64,000 nt of DNA from Arthrobacter sp. 135MFCol5.1 (GCF_000374865.1 NZ_KB895456.1:124001-188000), one strand, 5' to 3'; shown: positions 1 to 8,707, numbered from the stretch's first letter. Numbers and translations are program-made. Notes: a model not told the origin generated them from the sequence alone.

Positions 1-675
1 AAACACCTGCCGGAACTGCTGGCGGCGCTTCCCCAGGTGAAAGTGGTCTCGGTCAACCTGCATCCGGAGCACAAGGCCGTCCTGGAAGGTGACCGGGAGA
101 TCCTGTTGACCAGCCAGGAAACCTTGGCCATGCGCGTCAACGACGTCACCCTGCACCTGCGCCCGCAGAGCTTCTTCCAGACCAACAGCGAGATGGCCGC
201 GGCGTTGTACCGGCAGGGCCGCGAGTGGGTCAACGAGCTCGCACCCGCATCCGTCTGGGACCTTTACTGCGGAGTAGGCGGTTTCGCCCTGCACTGCGCC
301 GCCCCGGCCCGCACCGTCACCGGCATTGAAACCAGCAGCGAGGCAATCGTATCCGCCCGGCTCAGCAGCGGGGAGGCGGGCCTGGAGGGAATGGAGTTTC
401 AGGCCGGCGACGCCACCGCCTTCGCCTTGGCTGCTGATGAGTCGCCGGACCTGGTAATTGTGAACCCGCCCCGCCGCGGCATCGGCAAGGAACTGTGCGG
501 CTGGCTGGAAGCCTCGGACGTGCAGCACGTGGTGTACTCCAGCTGCAATACACAGTCACTGGCCCGCGACCTGGCGAACCTTCCGTCCTTCACGGCGCGC
601 CGGGCCCGCGTCCTGGACATGTTCCCGCAGACCACGCACTACGAGGTGATGGTGCTCCTGGAACGGGCAGCATAG
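1..675 (+). CDS. rlmC: 23S rRNA (uracil-C5)-methyltransferase, RlmC/RumB type, 5'-truncated
   Basis: The gene enters from the left edge; 224 codons are visible and the N-terminal part, which would hold the iron-sulfur cysteines, lies outside. The visible part is the SAM-dependent methyltransferase domain: SAM-binding motif DLYCGVGGF, the NPPRRG motif, the catalytic cysteine in SSCN, and the C-terminal glutamate in HYEVMVLLER. Enzymes of this TrmA/RumA/RumB family methylate C5 of a uridine in 23S rRNA (U747 for RlmC) or tRNA. RlmC is preferred over RlmD/TrmA from general similarity; the exact target is not proven by what is visible. Confidence 0.8.
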   Translation, partial: KHLPELLAALPQVKVVSVNLHPEHKAVLEGDREILLTSQETLAMRVNDVTLHLRPQSFFQTNSEMAAALYRQGREWVNELAPASVWDLYCGVGGFALHCAAPARTVTGIETSSEAIVSARLSSGEAGLEGMEFQAGDATAFALAADESPDLVIVNPPRRGIGKELCGWLEASDVQHVVYSSCNTQSLARDLANLPSFTARRARVLDMFPQTTHYEVMVLLERAA

Positions 676-687
676 GGCCCTCAGGCG

Positions 688-1311
688 TCAGTTTCGGCGG
701 GCGCGTTCGACGGCGGCCGCCCCGGCTTCGCGCCCCTCGGCCCGAAGACCCGCTGCCACTCCTTCAGCGTCGGCGTCGGACCGGTTTTGGCTCATCTTTT
801 CCTTCGCCTCGATCCGGCTGACCAGCAATTCCACGCCGACCACCGCCCGCAGCTGGCCGGCGACGAACTTCTCCGGGGCGTCGTCCACGGCCCAGGGATG
901 CTCCCGGCCGTCCTCGTGCAGGCCGGTCAGGTGCCGGACGTGCCGTGCCAGCCAGCCGGCGTCGTCATGGATCACTAATTCGCCGTAGACATGCAGCGTG
1001 GCGTAGTTCCAGGTGGGCACCACCCGGCCGTGCTCGGCCTTGGCGGCGTACCACGACGGCGAGATGTAGTCGTCGGGGCCCTGGATGATGGCCAGTGCTT
1101 CGCCGGTGGGCAGGGCGGTCCACTGCGGGTTGTTCCGCGCCATGTGCGCCTGCAGGGAACCGTGCGCCCCCACGCCGGGGTTGAAGGCGAAGGGCAGCAG
1201 CGTGGCCAGCAGGCCGTGGTCCGTCATGGTGATGAGGTTGGCGGCGCCGGGCTTTGCCAGCAGGCTGTGGACGGTTTCGGGGGCGGCAGCGAAGTGGGCG
1301 GGAATGTACAT
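688..1311 (-). CDS. PaiB-like FMN-binding negative transcriptional regulator
   Basis: A 207-residue protein starting MYIPAHF, with an AAAAGGAG-type ribosome binding site just upstream of the ATG. It has the PaiB family layout: N-terminal MYxPxHF, then TMTDHGLLATLLPF, then the PTWNYATLHVYG block typical of this split-barrel flavin-binding family. In Bacillus, PaiB represses sporulation and protease genes; in actinobacteria the role is usually unknown and the proteins may be FMN- or F420-type flavoproteins. The last 30 residues are charged and low in complexity. It lies 17 bp downstream of the EamA gene on the same strand, so the two are probably co-transcribed. Confidence 0.82.
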   Translation of the reverse strand: MYIPAHFAAAPETVHSLLAKPGAANLITMTDHGLLATLLPFAFNPGVGAHGSLQAHMARNNPQWTALPTGEALAIIQGPDDYISPSWYAAKAEHGRVVPTWNYATLHVYGELVIHDDAGWLARHVRHLTGLHEDGREHPWAVDDAPEKFVAGQLRAVVGVELLVSRIEAKEKMSQNRSDADAEGVAAGLRAEGREAGAAAVERARRN

Positions 1312-1328
1312 GGGCGCTCCTTTTCGGG

Positions 1329-2204
1329 CTAGCGGGCGGGACGGTTGAGGCGGACGCGGACGGCCGCGGCGGCGCAGAGGATGACGGCAAGGGCGCCCAG
1401 GAGGGTGGTCCAGGTGAGCGCCTCCCCCAGCAGCAGTGCCGCCCAGCCAATGCTGAGGACCGGCTGCAGCAGCTGGATCTGGCTGACCTGCGCCATGGGC
1501 CCGATGGCCAGCCCGCGGTACCAGGCGACGAATCCCAGGAACATGCTGACCACTGCCAGGTAGCCGAAGGCCGCCCACTGGACGGGCGTGGCCGACGGCG
1601 GCTGGCTGAGGACGGAGGCAACCGCCAGGACCAGCATGGCCGGGGCGGCGAGGACCAGTGCCCAGGCGATGGTTTGCCACGATCCGAGTTCGCGGGCCAG
1701 CAGTCCCCCTTCGGCGTATCCGACGGCGGCGCAGGCCACCGCACCCAGCAGCAGCAGGTCTGCCCACTGCAGGTGCCCCACTCCCCCGGACTGCAGGAAG
1801 GCGAAGGCGATCGCCGCCAGCGAGCCAAGCGCCATGACCATCCAGAAGGCGGCGGCCGGCCGCTCGCCGGTGCGAAGCACGGCTGCCGTCGCCGTCGCCG
1901 CCGGCAGGAGGGCGATGACCACGGCACCGTGCCCTGCGGGAACCGCGGTGAGGGCGTAGGACGTCAGTAGCGGGAAGCCGGCGACGACGCCCCCGGCCAC
2001 GAGGGCAAGGCGCAGCCAGGTGCCGCGCCGGGGCAGCCGCTGCCGGGTCACGGCAAGCGCTGCGGCGGCGAGGAGTGCGGCGACGACGGCACGGCCTGAG
2101 CCGATGAACAGTGGCGGGATCCCGGCAACGGCCACACGGGTGAAGGGCACGGTGAAGGAAAACGCTGCCACGCCGAGGAGTCCCCACCACACTCCGGCCG
2201 ACAT
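1329..2204 (-). CDS. EamA/DMT-superfamily membrane transporter
   Basis: About 291 residues with ten predicted membrane helices and two EamA repeats (GVWWGLLGVAAFSFTVPFTR opening the first; TPVQWAAFGYLAVVSMFLGF opening the second). The DMT superfamily exports metabolites such as amino acids. Start choice: the frame stays open to an ATG at 2258, but the promoter-like TACTAT on this strand lies within the palindrome at 2233-2248. A transcript from there would begin near 2226, which favours the ATG at 2204. It diverges from a MocR regulator, a frequent MocR/EamA pairing, so the regulator probably controls it. The substrate cannot be told from the sequence. Confidence 0.85.
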   Translation of the reverse strand: MSAGVWWGLLGVAAFSFTVPFTRVAVAGIPPLFIGSGRAVVAALLAAAALAVTRQRLPRRGTWLRLALVAGGVVAGFPLLTSYALTAVPAGHGAVVIALLPAATATAAVLRTGERPAAAFWMVMALGSLAAIAFAFLQSGGVGHLQWADLLLLGAVACAAVGYAEGGLLARELGSWQTIAWALVLAAPAMLVLAVASVLSQPPSATPVQWAAFGYLAVVSMFLGFVAWYRGLAIGPMAQVSQIQLLQPVLSIGWAALLLGEALTWTTLLGALAVILCAAAAVRVRLNRPAR

Positions 2205-2232
2205 TCCCAGCGGTATCGCTGGGCGCTCAAGG

Positions 2233-2248
2233 ATAGTAGCGCTACTAT
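2233..2248. promoter_or_regulatory. Palindromic operator overlapping two divergent -10 boxes
   Basis: ATAGTAGCGCTACTAT is a perfect 16-bp palindrome in the gap between the EamA and MocR genes. Each half contains a TACTAT hexamer read outward, one per strand. On the plus strand it sits 8 bp before the MocR ATG, which suggests a leaderless mRNA. The core GT-N6-AC pattern resembles GntR-family half-sites. A protein bound here would block both promoters. Confidence 0.55.
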
Positions 2249-2256
2249 GTTCTTTC

Positions 2257-3669
2257 ATGAATAACGATAGCAGTTCGCGCATCACGGCGGCACTCCGTCA
2301 GTGGATCAGCAGTGCGGCTCCCGGTGCGCGGCTGCCGTCCACCCGGCAACTGGTGGCCGAACACCAGGCAAGCCCCGTGACGGTGCAGAAAGCCCTGCAG
2401 GCCCTGGCCGCCCAGGACCTGATTGAAAGCCGCCCCGGTGTGGGAACTTTCGTCCGCGCGGTCAGGACGGCCCGGCCGTCCGACTATGCCTGGCAGACCG
2501 CAGCGCTGCGGTCCCCGTCCTCGCCGCTGCCGTCGTCGTCGAGCACCATGCGCAACGTTTCCGGCGATGCCATCTGGCTGCATTCGGGGTACCCGGACCG
2601 GGAGCTGCTGCCCGAACGGCTGGTGCGGGCAGCCCTGGCCCGTGCTGCCCGAGGGGATGCCGCGTTGTCGCGCCCGCCCGCCGCGGGCATGCCGGAGCTG
2701 CAGCAATGGTTCGCCCGCGAGCTGGGGCAGGCCACACCGGTAGGGGTCACCCCGCCTACGCCCAATGACGTCATCGTGCTGCCGGGCAGCCAGAGCGGCC
2801 TCAGCTCCATCTTCCGCGCCCTCGTGGGGGCCGGTCAGCCGCTGCTTATCGAATCGCCGTCGTACTGGGGCGCCATCCTGGCCGCCGCGCAGACCGGGGT
2901 GCGCCTGGTGCCGGTCCCCACCGGGCCGGACGGACCCGACCCCGCGGACGTGGACCGCGCCTTCGCCGAGACCGGGGCCCGTGCCTTCTATGTGCAGCCC
3001 AACTACGCCAACCCCACCGGCACGCAGTGGGCGGCGGGACGCGGCGGCGAAATCCTGGACGTGGCCCGCCGGCACGGCGCGTTCCTGGTGGAGGACGACT
3101 GGGCGCACGACTTCGGTATCACCTCCGATCCCGTGCCACTGGCCACCCGGGATGATTCCGGGCATGTGGTGTACATCCGGTCGCTGACCAAAAGCGTCTC
3201 CACTGCCATCCGCATCGCGGCAGTTATTGCCCGGGGTCCGGTGCGGGAACGCATCCTCGGCCAGCGTGCGGCGGAATCCATGTACGTCAGCGGGTTCCTC
3301 CAGGCCGCAGCCCTGGATGTGGTCACGCAGCCCGGCTGGCAGACACACCTGCGCAGCCTCCGCCAGCAGCTCCAGTCGCGCCGGGACCTGCTGGCCACCA
3401 GCATCGGCGAACACGTCCCGCAAGCACACATCGACAACCTGCCCCGCGGCGGATTGAACCTGTGGGTGCGCCTGCCCGATGGCACGGACCTCCCGCGGCT
3501 GGCGCGCGACTGCGAAGATGCCGGCGTCATCATCGCCGCCGGCACCGAGTGGTTCCCCGCGGAGGCCGCCGGGGCCTTCATCAGGCTGAACTTTTCCGGC
3601 CCCAACCCGGGCGCGTATCCGGACGGTGCACGAGTCATCGGCGAGGCGCTGGCCCGGCAGGACCGCTGA
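2257..3669 (+). CDS. MocR-family regulator: GntR wHTH fused to class I aminotransferase domain
   Basis: 470 residues. Residues 1-70 are a GntR-type winged helix (LPSTRQLVAEH, VTVQKALQALAAQDLIESRPGVGTF). A linker follows, and from about 105 to the end there is a fold-type I aminotransferase domain with NPTG at 252-255 and the PLP lysine K312 in SLTKS. MocR proteins sense PLP or amino-compound adducts. The ATG at 2257 lies 8 bp after a -10-like TACTAT, so the message may be leaderless. The first codons overlap upstream EamA codons on the other strand. The divergent EamA transporter is the likely target; the effector is unknown. Confidence 0.88.
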   Translation: MNNDSSSRITAALRQWISSAAPGARLPSTRQLVAEHQASPVTVQKALQALAAQDLIESRPGVGTFVRAVRTARPSDYAWQTAALRSPSSPLPSSSSTMRNVSGDAIWLHSGYPDRELLPERLVRAALARAARGDAALSRPPAAGMPELQQWFARELGQATPVGVTPPTPNDVIVLPGSQSGLSSIFRALVGAGQPLLIESPSYWGAILAAAQTGVRLVPVPTGPDGPDPADVDRAFAETGARAFYVQPNYANPTGTQWAAGRGGEILDVARRHGAFLVEDDWAHDFGITSDPVPLATRDDSGHVVYIRSLTKSVSTAIRIAAVIARGPVRERILGQRAAESMYVSGFLQAAALDVVTQPGWQTHLRSLRQQLQSRRDLLATSIGEHVPQAHIDNLPRGGLNLWVRLPDGTDLPRLARDCEDAGVIIAAGTEWFPAEAAGAFIRLNFSGPNPGAYPDGARVIGEALARQDR

Positions 3670-3808
3670 GGCATTCCGTGGCCTCCTGACGGCAACGCGT
3701 CAACCGGACAGTCCGGTGACAACGGCAGTTCACCGGGGCGCCATGCCCGGTTCATTACCCATTAGTAACTTGAGAGCTCCTGTTGAGACCCCAACCTTAA
3801 GAGGCCCC

Positions 3809-4828
3809 ATGAGCTCCACTCCCACGCGGCGCGCCCTCACTCTTGCCGCGTCCCTGATCGTTGCAGCCTGCGCGGCCGCCGGTACAGCGGCCGCACAAGC
3901 GGACACCCGGAACAACGGCGGCAGCCCCGCTTCCGGGACCCGCCACGAAACAAACACCGACCTGGCGGACGCCTTCGACTCCGTCAGCCGGACCACAGCC
4001 TGGCAGCAAACGTCCAAGCTGAAACTGAACTTCCCCACGTACCACACCGAGGGAATCGCCTACAGCCAGGACCACATCTTCCTCTCCGCCGTCCAGATCC
4101 TCGAACCCACGGTCAAGTACCCCGCCCCGCAGGACGGCTACGACCGCACACCGGGCAAGGGCATCGGCCACCTGTTCGTCATGGACAAGGCAGGCAACCT
4201 GCAGAAGGACATCATCCTGGGCGAAGGCGACACGTACCACCCGGGCGGCATCGATTTCGATGACACCAACGTCTGGGTGCCGGTAGCTCAATACCGGCCG
4301 GACAGCAGCGCCATCATCTACGGGGTTGATGCGGAAACCCTGGACGTCCACAAGCAGTTCGAGGTCAAGGACCACTTCGGCGGCATCGTGCTGGACAAAC
4401 AGACCGGCCACCTCGTGGGGAACACCTGGGGCTCCCGGCGGTTCGCGGAGTGGGACCTGCAGGGCAAGGAAGTGTCCACCTGGGAAAACCCGAACTACTT
4501 CATCGATTACCAGGACTGCCAGTACGTCCCCAACGCCGAGATGCTCTGCGCAGGAGTCACCAACCTCCCGCAAACCCCGCCGGCCGGCGGGACCGCAGCC
4601 ACCTACGAACTGGGCGGCATGGCGATGATCGACCTGAAGTCCCATGAGGTGACCCGCGAGGTCCCGTTCCAGCAGTGGTCCACCGCCGGGCACGTGGCCA
4701 CCCGCAACCCGTTCAAGATGACCGCCAACGGCGGGCACCTGACCATGACGGTGGCCCCGGACAACGGCGATGAGGGCAACGGCACCGAAATCCTCACCTA
4801 CGAAGCCGACGCCGCCCCCGCAAAGTAG
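3809..4828 (+). CDS. Secreted DUF6454 family protein
   Basis: 339 residues with a Sec-type signal (TRRALTLAASLIVAACAAAG, then AQA before the mature part). Start ATG at 3809 has AAGAGG 5 bp upstream. The mature protein matches DUF6454: FPTYHTEGIAYS, FLSAVQILEP, HPGGIDFD, VPVAQYRPDSSAIIY, LVGNTWGSRRF and FQQWSTAGHVATRNP. The pattern of repeated G-I-x-F/Y strands suggests a beta-propeller. Function is unknown. It is followed after 61 bp by a secreted phosphoesterase on the same strand, so the two may work together outside the cell. A cysteine in AAC could be read as a lipobox, but the surrounding residues fit poorly. Confidence 0.8.
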   Translation: MSSTPTRRALTLAASLIVAACAAAGTAAAQADTRNNGGSPASGTRHETNTDLADAFDSVSRTTAWQQTSKLKLNFPTYHTEGIAYSQDHIFLSAVQILEPTVKYPAPQDGYDRTPGKGIGHLFVMDKAGNLQKDIILGEGDTYHPGGIDFDDTNVWVPVAQYRPDSSAIIYGVDAETLDVHKQFEVKDHFGGIVLDKQTGHLVGNTWGSRRFAEWDLQGKEVSTWENPNYFIDYQDCQYVPNAEMLCAGVTNLPQTPPAGGTAATYELGGMAMIDLKSHEVTREVPFQQWSTAGHVATRNPFKMTANGGHLTMTVAPDNGDEGNGTEILTYEADAAPAK

Positions 4829-4837
4829 CACTCTCCC

Positions 4838-4863
4838 GCACCCGCCGCAGGCCGCGGCGGTGC
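4838..4863 (+). terminator. GC-rich hairpin between DUF6454 and phosphoesterase genes
   Basis: GCACCCGCCGC at 4838-4848 pairs with GCGGCGGTGC at 4854-4863 (one bulged C, 5-nt loop). No T-run follows. It lies in the 61-bp gap of a likely operon, so attenuation or mRNA stabilisation is as likely as full termination. Confidence 0.3.
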
Positions 4864-4889
4864 ACCCACCAGGAATGATTGGATACCCC

Positions 4890-6608
4890 ATGCCTTATCC
4901 GGCACCCAGATTCACCAGGAAGAGCGTCACCGCCGCCACCGGTGCGGCCGCCCTGGCGGCCACCGCCCTGACGGCCGGACTGGTCGGCTTTGGCGCCGCC
5001 CCGGCGAGCGCCGGCACCCACAACGACACGGCGACGCCGATCAAGCACGTCGTGGTGCTCTTCCAGGAGAACGTTTCGTTCGACCACTACTTCGCCACCT
5101 ACCCCAACGCGGCCAACACCCCCGGCGAAACCCAGCAGGGCTCCGGTGCCCCGGCGGCCAAATTCACCGCGTCCACGGACACGCCCAAGGACATCAACAC
5201 CCTGGCCAATGCAGGACTGCTGGCACCGAAGAACCCCAATTCGGTCCAGCCCTCGCGGCTGTCCCCGATGCAGGCCGTCACATGCGACCAGGACCACGGC
5301 TACAACGCCGAACAGAACGCCTACAGCGGCGGGGCGATGGACAAGTTCGTCCAGTTCACCAGCCGTGACGCGTGCGGGACCAACCAGTACGGACTCCCCG
5401 GCCTGACCATGGACTACTACGACGGGAACACCGTCACCGGAATGTGGAACTACGCCCAGAACTACGCGATGAGCGACAACCACTTCAGCACCGTCTTCGG
5501 CCCCTCGACTCCGGGCGCGCTCAACCTGATCTCGGGCCAAACCCACGGCGCCAAGGAATACAACGCCGCCGGGGCACCCGTGGCCACGCCGGCCGCCGGG
5601 ACCAGCGCCGTCCGCCAGCCGGACGCCAACGGCGTGGGCACCGTGATCAACGACCCCGACCCTGTCTACGACGACTGCTCCAACAGCAGCCACGCCAAGG
5701 CCAACAACCTTGCCGGCATGACCGGCCGGAACATCGGCGACCTGCTCAACGCCCAGGGAACATCCTGGGGCTGGTTCCAGGGCGGCTTCGCCCCCACCAC
5801 CGCGGCCACCGGCAGCGCTCCCGCCTCGTGCCTGGCCGCCCACACCAACGCCGCCGGCGCCTCCGTGGTGGACTACTCCCCGCACCACCAGCCGTTCCAG
5901 TACTACGCCTCCACCGCCAACCCGCACCACCTTCCGCCCGCTTCGGACGCGGAAATCGGGCACAACGGCCGGGCCAACCACCAGTACGACCTCGCCGACT
6001 TCAGCAAGGTGGTGGACAGCGACAACATGCCTGCCGTGTCCTTCCTGAAGGCCTCCGAGTTCCAGGACGGCCATGCCGCGTACTCGGATCCGGTGGACGA
6101 ACAGAACTTCATCACCAAGACCGTCAACCAGATCCAGCAGTCCAAGAACTGGGACAACACCGCCGTCGTGCTCGCGTATGACGACTCCGACGGCTGGTAC
6201 GACCACGTCGCGGCCCAGCCGAAGAACGCGTCCACCGGGTCCGACGACGCCGCATGGTGCTTGAATGCCGCAGCGAACGGTGTGCCGGTGGCAGGGGGCT
6301 ACGCCGACCGGTGCGGCCCCGGCCCCCGCCAGCCGCTGGTGGTCATCTCCCCGTACGCGAAGAAGAACTTCGTGGACCACACCGAGACGGACCAGGCCTC
6401 CATCCTGCGGTTCATCGAGGACAACTGGCACACCGGCCAGATCGGTGACTCCTCGGCCGACGCGACGGCAGGATCCGTGGACGCGATGTTCAATTTCCAC
6501 CACGAGCGCAACGACAAGGTGCTGCTGGACGAACAGTCCGGCGCCGTGGCCTCCATCAGCCACAACGGCAACGTCCAGGGCGGCGGAGCGGACAACTCCG
6601 GCCACTGA
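4890..6608 (+). CDS. Secreted phospholipase C/acid phosphatase-type phosphoesterase
   Basis: 572 residues with a signal peptide ending APASAG. It belongs to the PF04185 phosphoesterase family (phospholipase C / AcpA group): HVVVLFQENVSFDHYFATYP near the mature N-terminus carries the metal-binding E/N and Asp region, followed by GALNLISGQTHG, DDSDGWYDHV and LVVISPYAKKNFVDH. Family members hydrolyse phosphate esters or phosphodiesters outside the cell. An ATG 15 bp upstream (4875) is also possible; 4890 leaves a normal signal peptide. With PhoD and a metallophosphatase elsewhere in the window, it adds to a secreted phosphatase set. Substrate not determined. Confidence 0.87.
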   Translation: MPYPAPRFTRKSVTAATGAAALAATALTAGLVGFGAAPASAGTHNDTATPIKHVVVLFQENVSFDHYFATYPNAANTPGETQQGSGAPAAKFTASTDTPKDINTLANAGLLAPKNPNSVQPSRLSPMQAVTCDQDHGYNAEQNAYSGGAMDKFVQFTSRDACGTNQYGLPGLTMDYYDGNTVTGMWNYAQNYAMSDNHFSTVFGPSTPGALNLISGQTHGAKEYNAAGAPVATPAAGTSAVRQPDANGVGTVINDPDPVYDDCSNSSHAKANNLAGMTGRNIGDLLNAQGTSWGWFQGGFAPTTAATGSAPASCLAAHTNAAGASVVDYSPHHQPFQYYASTANPHHLPPASDAEIGHNGRANHQYDLADFSKVVDSDNMPAVSFLKASEFQDGHAAYSDPVDEQNFITKTVNQIQQSKNWDNTAVVLAYDDSDGWYDHVAAQPKNASTGSDDAAWCLNAAANGVPVAGGYADRCGPGPRQPLVVISPYAKKNFVDHTETDQASILRFIEDNWHTGQIGDSSADATAGSVDAMFNFHHERNDKVLLDEQSGAVASISHNGNVQGGGADNSGH

Positions 6609-6644
6609 CCGTCCCGCGAGGCCTAAAGGTCCGCGGCGCCGGCA

Positions 6645-6728
6645 ATGCGTCACTTATCAGCCAAGGTCAGGACATGGCACCCGTCTTCGTGGGGCCATGA
6701 CCTGCCAGGGCGCTGATAAGTGGCGCAT
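6645..6728. repeat. 84-bp imperfect palindrome (REP/MITE-like)
   Basis: The outer arms are ATGCGTCACTTATCAG (6645-6660) and CTGATAAGTGGCGCAT (6713-6728), complementary at 15 of 16 positions. Shorter complementary tracts (GGTCA..CATGGC against GCCATGACC) lie inside. It sits 36 bp after the phosphoesterase stop and before the excalibur lipoprotein gene. It could act as a terminator or be a small mobile-type repeat; only a genome search can tell. Confidence 0.6.
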
Positions 6729-6881
6729 TTCTGCGTCGTCCGACATTTCCGGTCCCCGAGGCGAGTGATTTCCAGCTTTATCCAAGGAAAACGTCAAGAT
6801 TAACGCTTAATCCGCTGTGCCAAAGTTTGCAGCGCTACGCTGGCCGTGCATTCGCATCCAGCACAAGCATTCGGGGGAACC

Positions 6882-7670
6882 ATGCCTGCAACGCCCAACT
6901 CTTCCATGCCATCGAGCAGTCGACGGGACCGCACGCATGGGGGTGCCTTGCCGCGGAAGGGGCGGAACAAGATGCTCGCTGCAGGGGTTGCCGCTGCAGT
7001 CACTATTGTGCTGGCGGGCTGCGGCGGATCCAGCACCTCCCTGACAGCCGCCGCTGGGCCGGTCACAGAATCCGCCACTGCAACCCCTACGGCAACACCC
7101 ATTGCCGGCACGTCTTGCAGTTCTGTCACGGAGCAGCAGACCTCAGGCGGCACTACTTATGTTTGCACCAAGGACGAATCGGGCCGGTTGGTGTGGCTCG
7201 AAGCCACCCAGTCCAAGCGCTTGACGGAGAAGCTTGCGGCCGCCGCAGCGTCGGCAAAGGCGGCAGCCGACAAAGCCGCTGCCGATAAAGCCGCTGCGGA
7301 GAAGGCGGCAGCTGACAAAGCCGCAGCTGACAAGGCTGCCGCAGACAAAGCCGCTGCCGATGCGGCCGCAGCTGCCCAGCGGGCCGCCGACGCGCAGGCC
7401 GCGCAGGCCGCCGCAGCCCAAGCTGCGGCGGCCGCTGCGGCGGCCGCTGCGGCAACAGCTGCGAAGGCAGCTGCACCGCCGGCCCCCGCCGTTCCCGGAA
7501 CAAACCCCGGCTGCGATCCCAACTATTCAGGATGCGTTCCCATCGCCTCTGACGTCGATTGTGCCGGCGGAAGCGGCAACGGACCTGCGTACGTGCGGGG
7601 CCCGGTGCAGGTTATCGGCCGCGACATCTATGGACTGGACGCGGACCACGACGGCGTGGGATGCGAGTAG
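6882..7670 (+). CDS. Excalibur-domain lipoprotein with Ala-rich helical stalk
   Basis: 262 residues. Basic N-terminus, hydrophobic segment and lipobox LAGC predict an outer-face lipoprotein. Residues about 120-215 are an Ala/Lys/Asp helical stalk built from AADKAA-type repeats, a likely coiled coil or cell-wall-spanning rod. The C-terminus is an excalibur calcium-binding motif (DxDxDGxxCE, here DADHDGVGCE) with paired cysteines. The ATG at 6882 follows GGGGGAACC. An earlier in-frame ATG (6846) lacks a good ribosome site. Excalibur proteins are surface proteins often linked to nucleases or cell-wall binding; no catalytic domain is visible here. Confidence 0.85.
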   Translation: MPATPNSSMPSSSRRDRTHGGALPRKGRNKMLAAGVAAAVTIVLAGCGGSSTSLTAAAGPVTESATATPTATPIAGTSCSSVTEQQTSGGTTYVCTKDESGRLVWLEATQSKRLTEKLAAAAASAKAAADKAAADKAAAEKAAADKAAADKAAADKAAADAAAAAQRAADAQAAQAAAAQAAAAAAAAAAATAAKAAAPPAPAVPGTNPGCDPNYSGCVPIASDVDCAGGSGNGPAYVRGPVQVIGRDIYGLDADHDGVGCE

Positions 7671-7692
7671 GCCCCACGGCCCGAGCCGCGGG

Positions 7693-8517
7693 TCAGGCGG
7701 CGGCTTTGACCAGCTCCTCGCTCTTCTCCCACAGCCCCCGTGCCAGATCGGCGTCATACGCCTGGCGGTTGGCTTTGGCCAGGGCTCGCTTGGCGTAGTA
7801 GGCCCCGGAGATCCAGTCGGTGCCGGCCGTCCCGTTGATCAGCCACAGCATGGTGTCGGCACCCTGGTCCGGGCTGAGCATGAAGCGGTTGGCCACGCTC
7901 TTGTACAAATGCCGGAACGGGCTGCTGGAACCCGCCGCGAAGTTGGTGCGGACCACGCCCGGGTGGAAGGCCGCCGTCGTGATTCCCTGGTCGTGGAAGC
8001 GGCGGTGCAGCTCGGACGTGAAGAGGATGTTGGCAAGCTTGCCGGTGCCGTAGGCACGGAAGGTGCGGTACCCGTGCTCGGCGTTGAGGTCGAACAAATC
8101 CACCTTGCCGGAGAAGTTCGCGGCGCTGGCGGTGTTGATGATCTTCGCGTGGCTGGCGGCCAGCGTGTCCATCAGGGAGGTGGTGAGCAGGAACGGCGCC
8201 AGGTGGTTGACCTGGAACGTCAGCTCGTTGCCGTCCACGGTGAGCGTGCGCTTGCCCATCATGCCGCCGGCGTTGTTCGCCAGGACGTCGATGCGCGGAT
8301 AGGTGGAGCGCAGGGTGTCGGCCAGCGCGCGGACCTGGGCCAGGTCGGCGAAGTCGGCGAGGTGGTGGTCCGCGCCGATCTCAGCAGCCAGGGCGCGGGT
8401 CTTCTCCGCAGACCGGCCGACGACGACCACCCGCTCCCCTGCCTTGGCCAGCGTCCTGGCGGCTGCCGCGCCGATGCCGTCGCTGGCGCCGGTGATCACG
8501 ATGGTGCGAGGAGTCAA
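7693..8517 (-). CDS. Short-chain dehydrogenase/reductase (retinol-dehydrogenase-like)
   Basis: 274 residues, start TTG at 8517 preceded by AAGGACACCCC. SDR hallmarks: NAD(P)-binding TGASDGIG at residues 9-16, NNAGG, serine in NTASAAN, and catalytic YxxxK in YGTGK. It has the longer C-terminal half (HPGVVRTNF) found in retinol-dehydrogenase/WW-oxidoreductase-like bacterial SDRs. Substrate unknown. A strong hairpin at 8641-8676 separates it from the upstream cupredoxin gene, so it is probably expressed on its own. Confidence 0.86.
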   Translation of the reverse strand: MTPRTIVITGASDGIGAAAARTLAKAGERVVVVGRSAEKTRALAAEIGADHHLADFADLAQVRALADTLRSTYPRIDVLANNAGGMMGKRTLTVDGNELTFQVNHLAPFLLTTSLMDTLAASHAKIINTASAANFSGKVDLFDLNAEHGYRTFRAYGTGKLANILFTSELHRRFHDQGITTAAFHPGVVRTNFAAGSSSPFRHLYKSVANRFMLSPDQGADTMLWLINGTAGTDWISGAYYAKRALAKANRQAYDADLARGLWEKSEELVKAAA

Positions 8518-8640
8518 GGGGTGTCCTTCGGTCGGCGGGCGGCGCACCGGGAGGGCACACCAAGGGAAACAACGACGGCGGGACGCCAGGTGTTCCCCGG
8601 ACTGCAGGTGGCGGGACTTCCCACACGGCCTGAAACGCGG

Positions 8641-8676
8641 CTGGCCCGGCCGAAGCCTCCGCTTCGGCCGGGCCAG
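8641..8676 (-). terminator. Strong hairpin terminator after the cupredoxin gene
   Basis: CTGGCCCGGCCGAAGC, a CTCC loop and the exact complement give a perfect 16-bp stem, 32 bp beyond the stop of the leftward cupredoxin gene. There is only a short T-tract (GTTT) after it. It insulates the downstream SDR gene. Confidence 0.75.
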
Positions 8677-8707
8677 CGCATCCGTCAGTTGATGTCGTTC
8701 AATGGTG

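Noticed and set aside
4794..6653. 619-codon open frame on the minus strand
   Set aside because: It is exactly antisense to the secreted phosphoesterase, is rich in Val/Gly/Arg, has no motif and no ribosome site. High GC keeps antisense frames open.
7240..7480. Tandem short repeats that could be taken for a CRISPR array or unstable satellite
   Set aside because: The repeats are codon-level repeats (GCC/GCT/GAC/AAA) encoding the Ala-rich stalk of the excalibur lipoprotein; no constant-length spacers.
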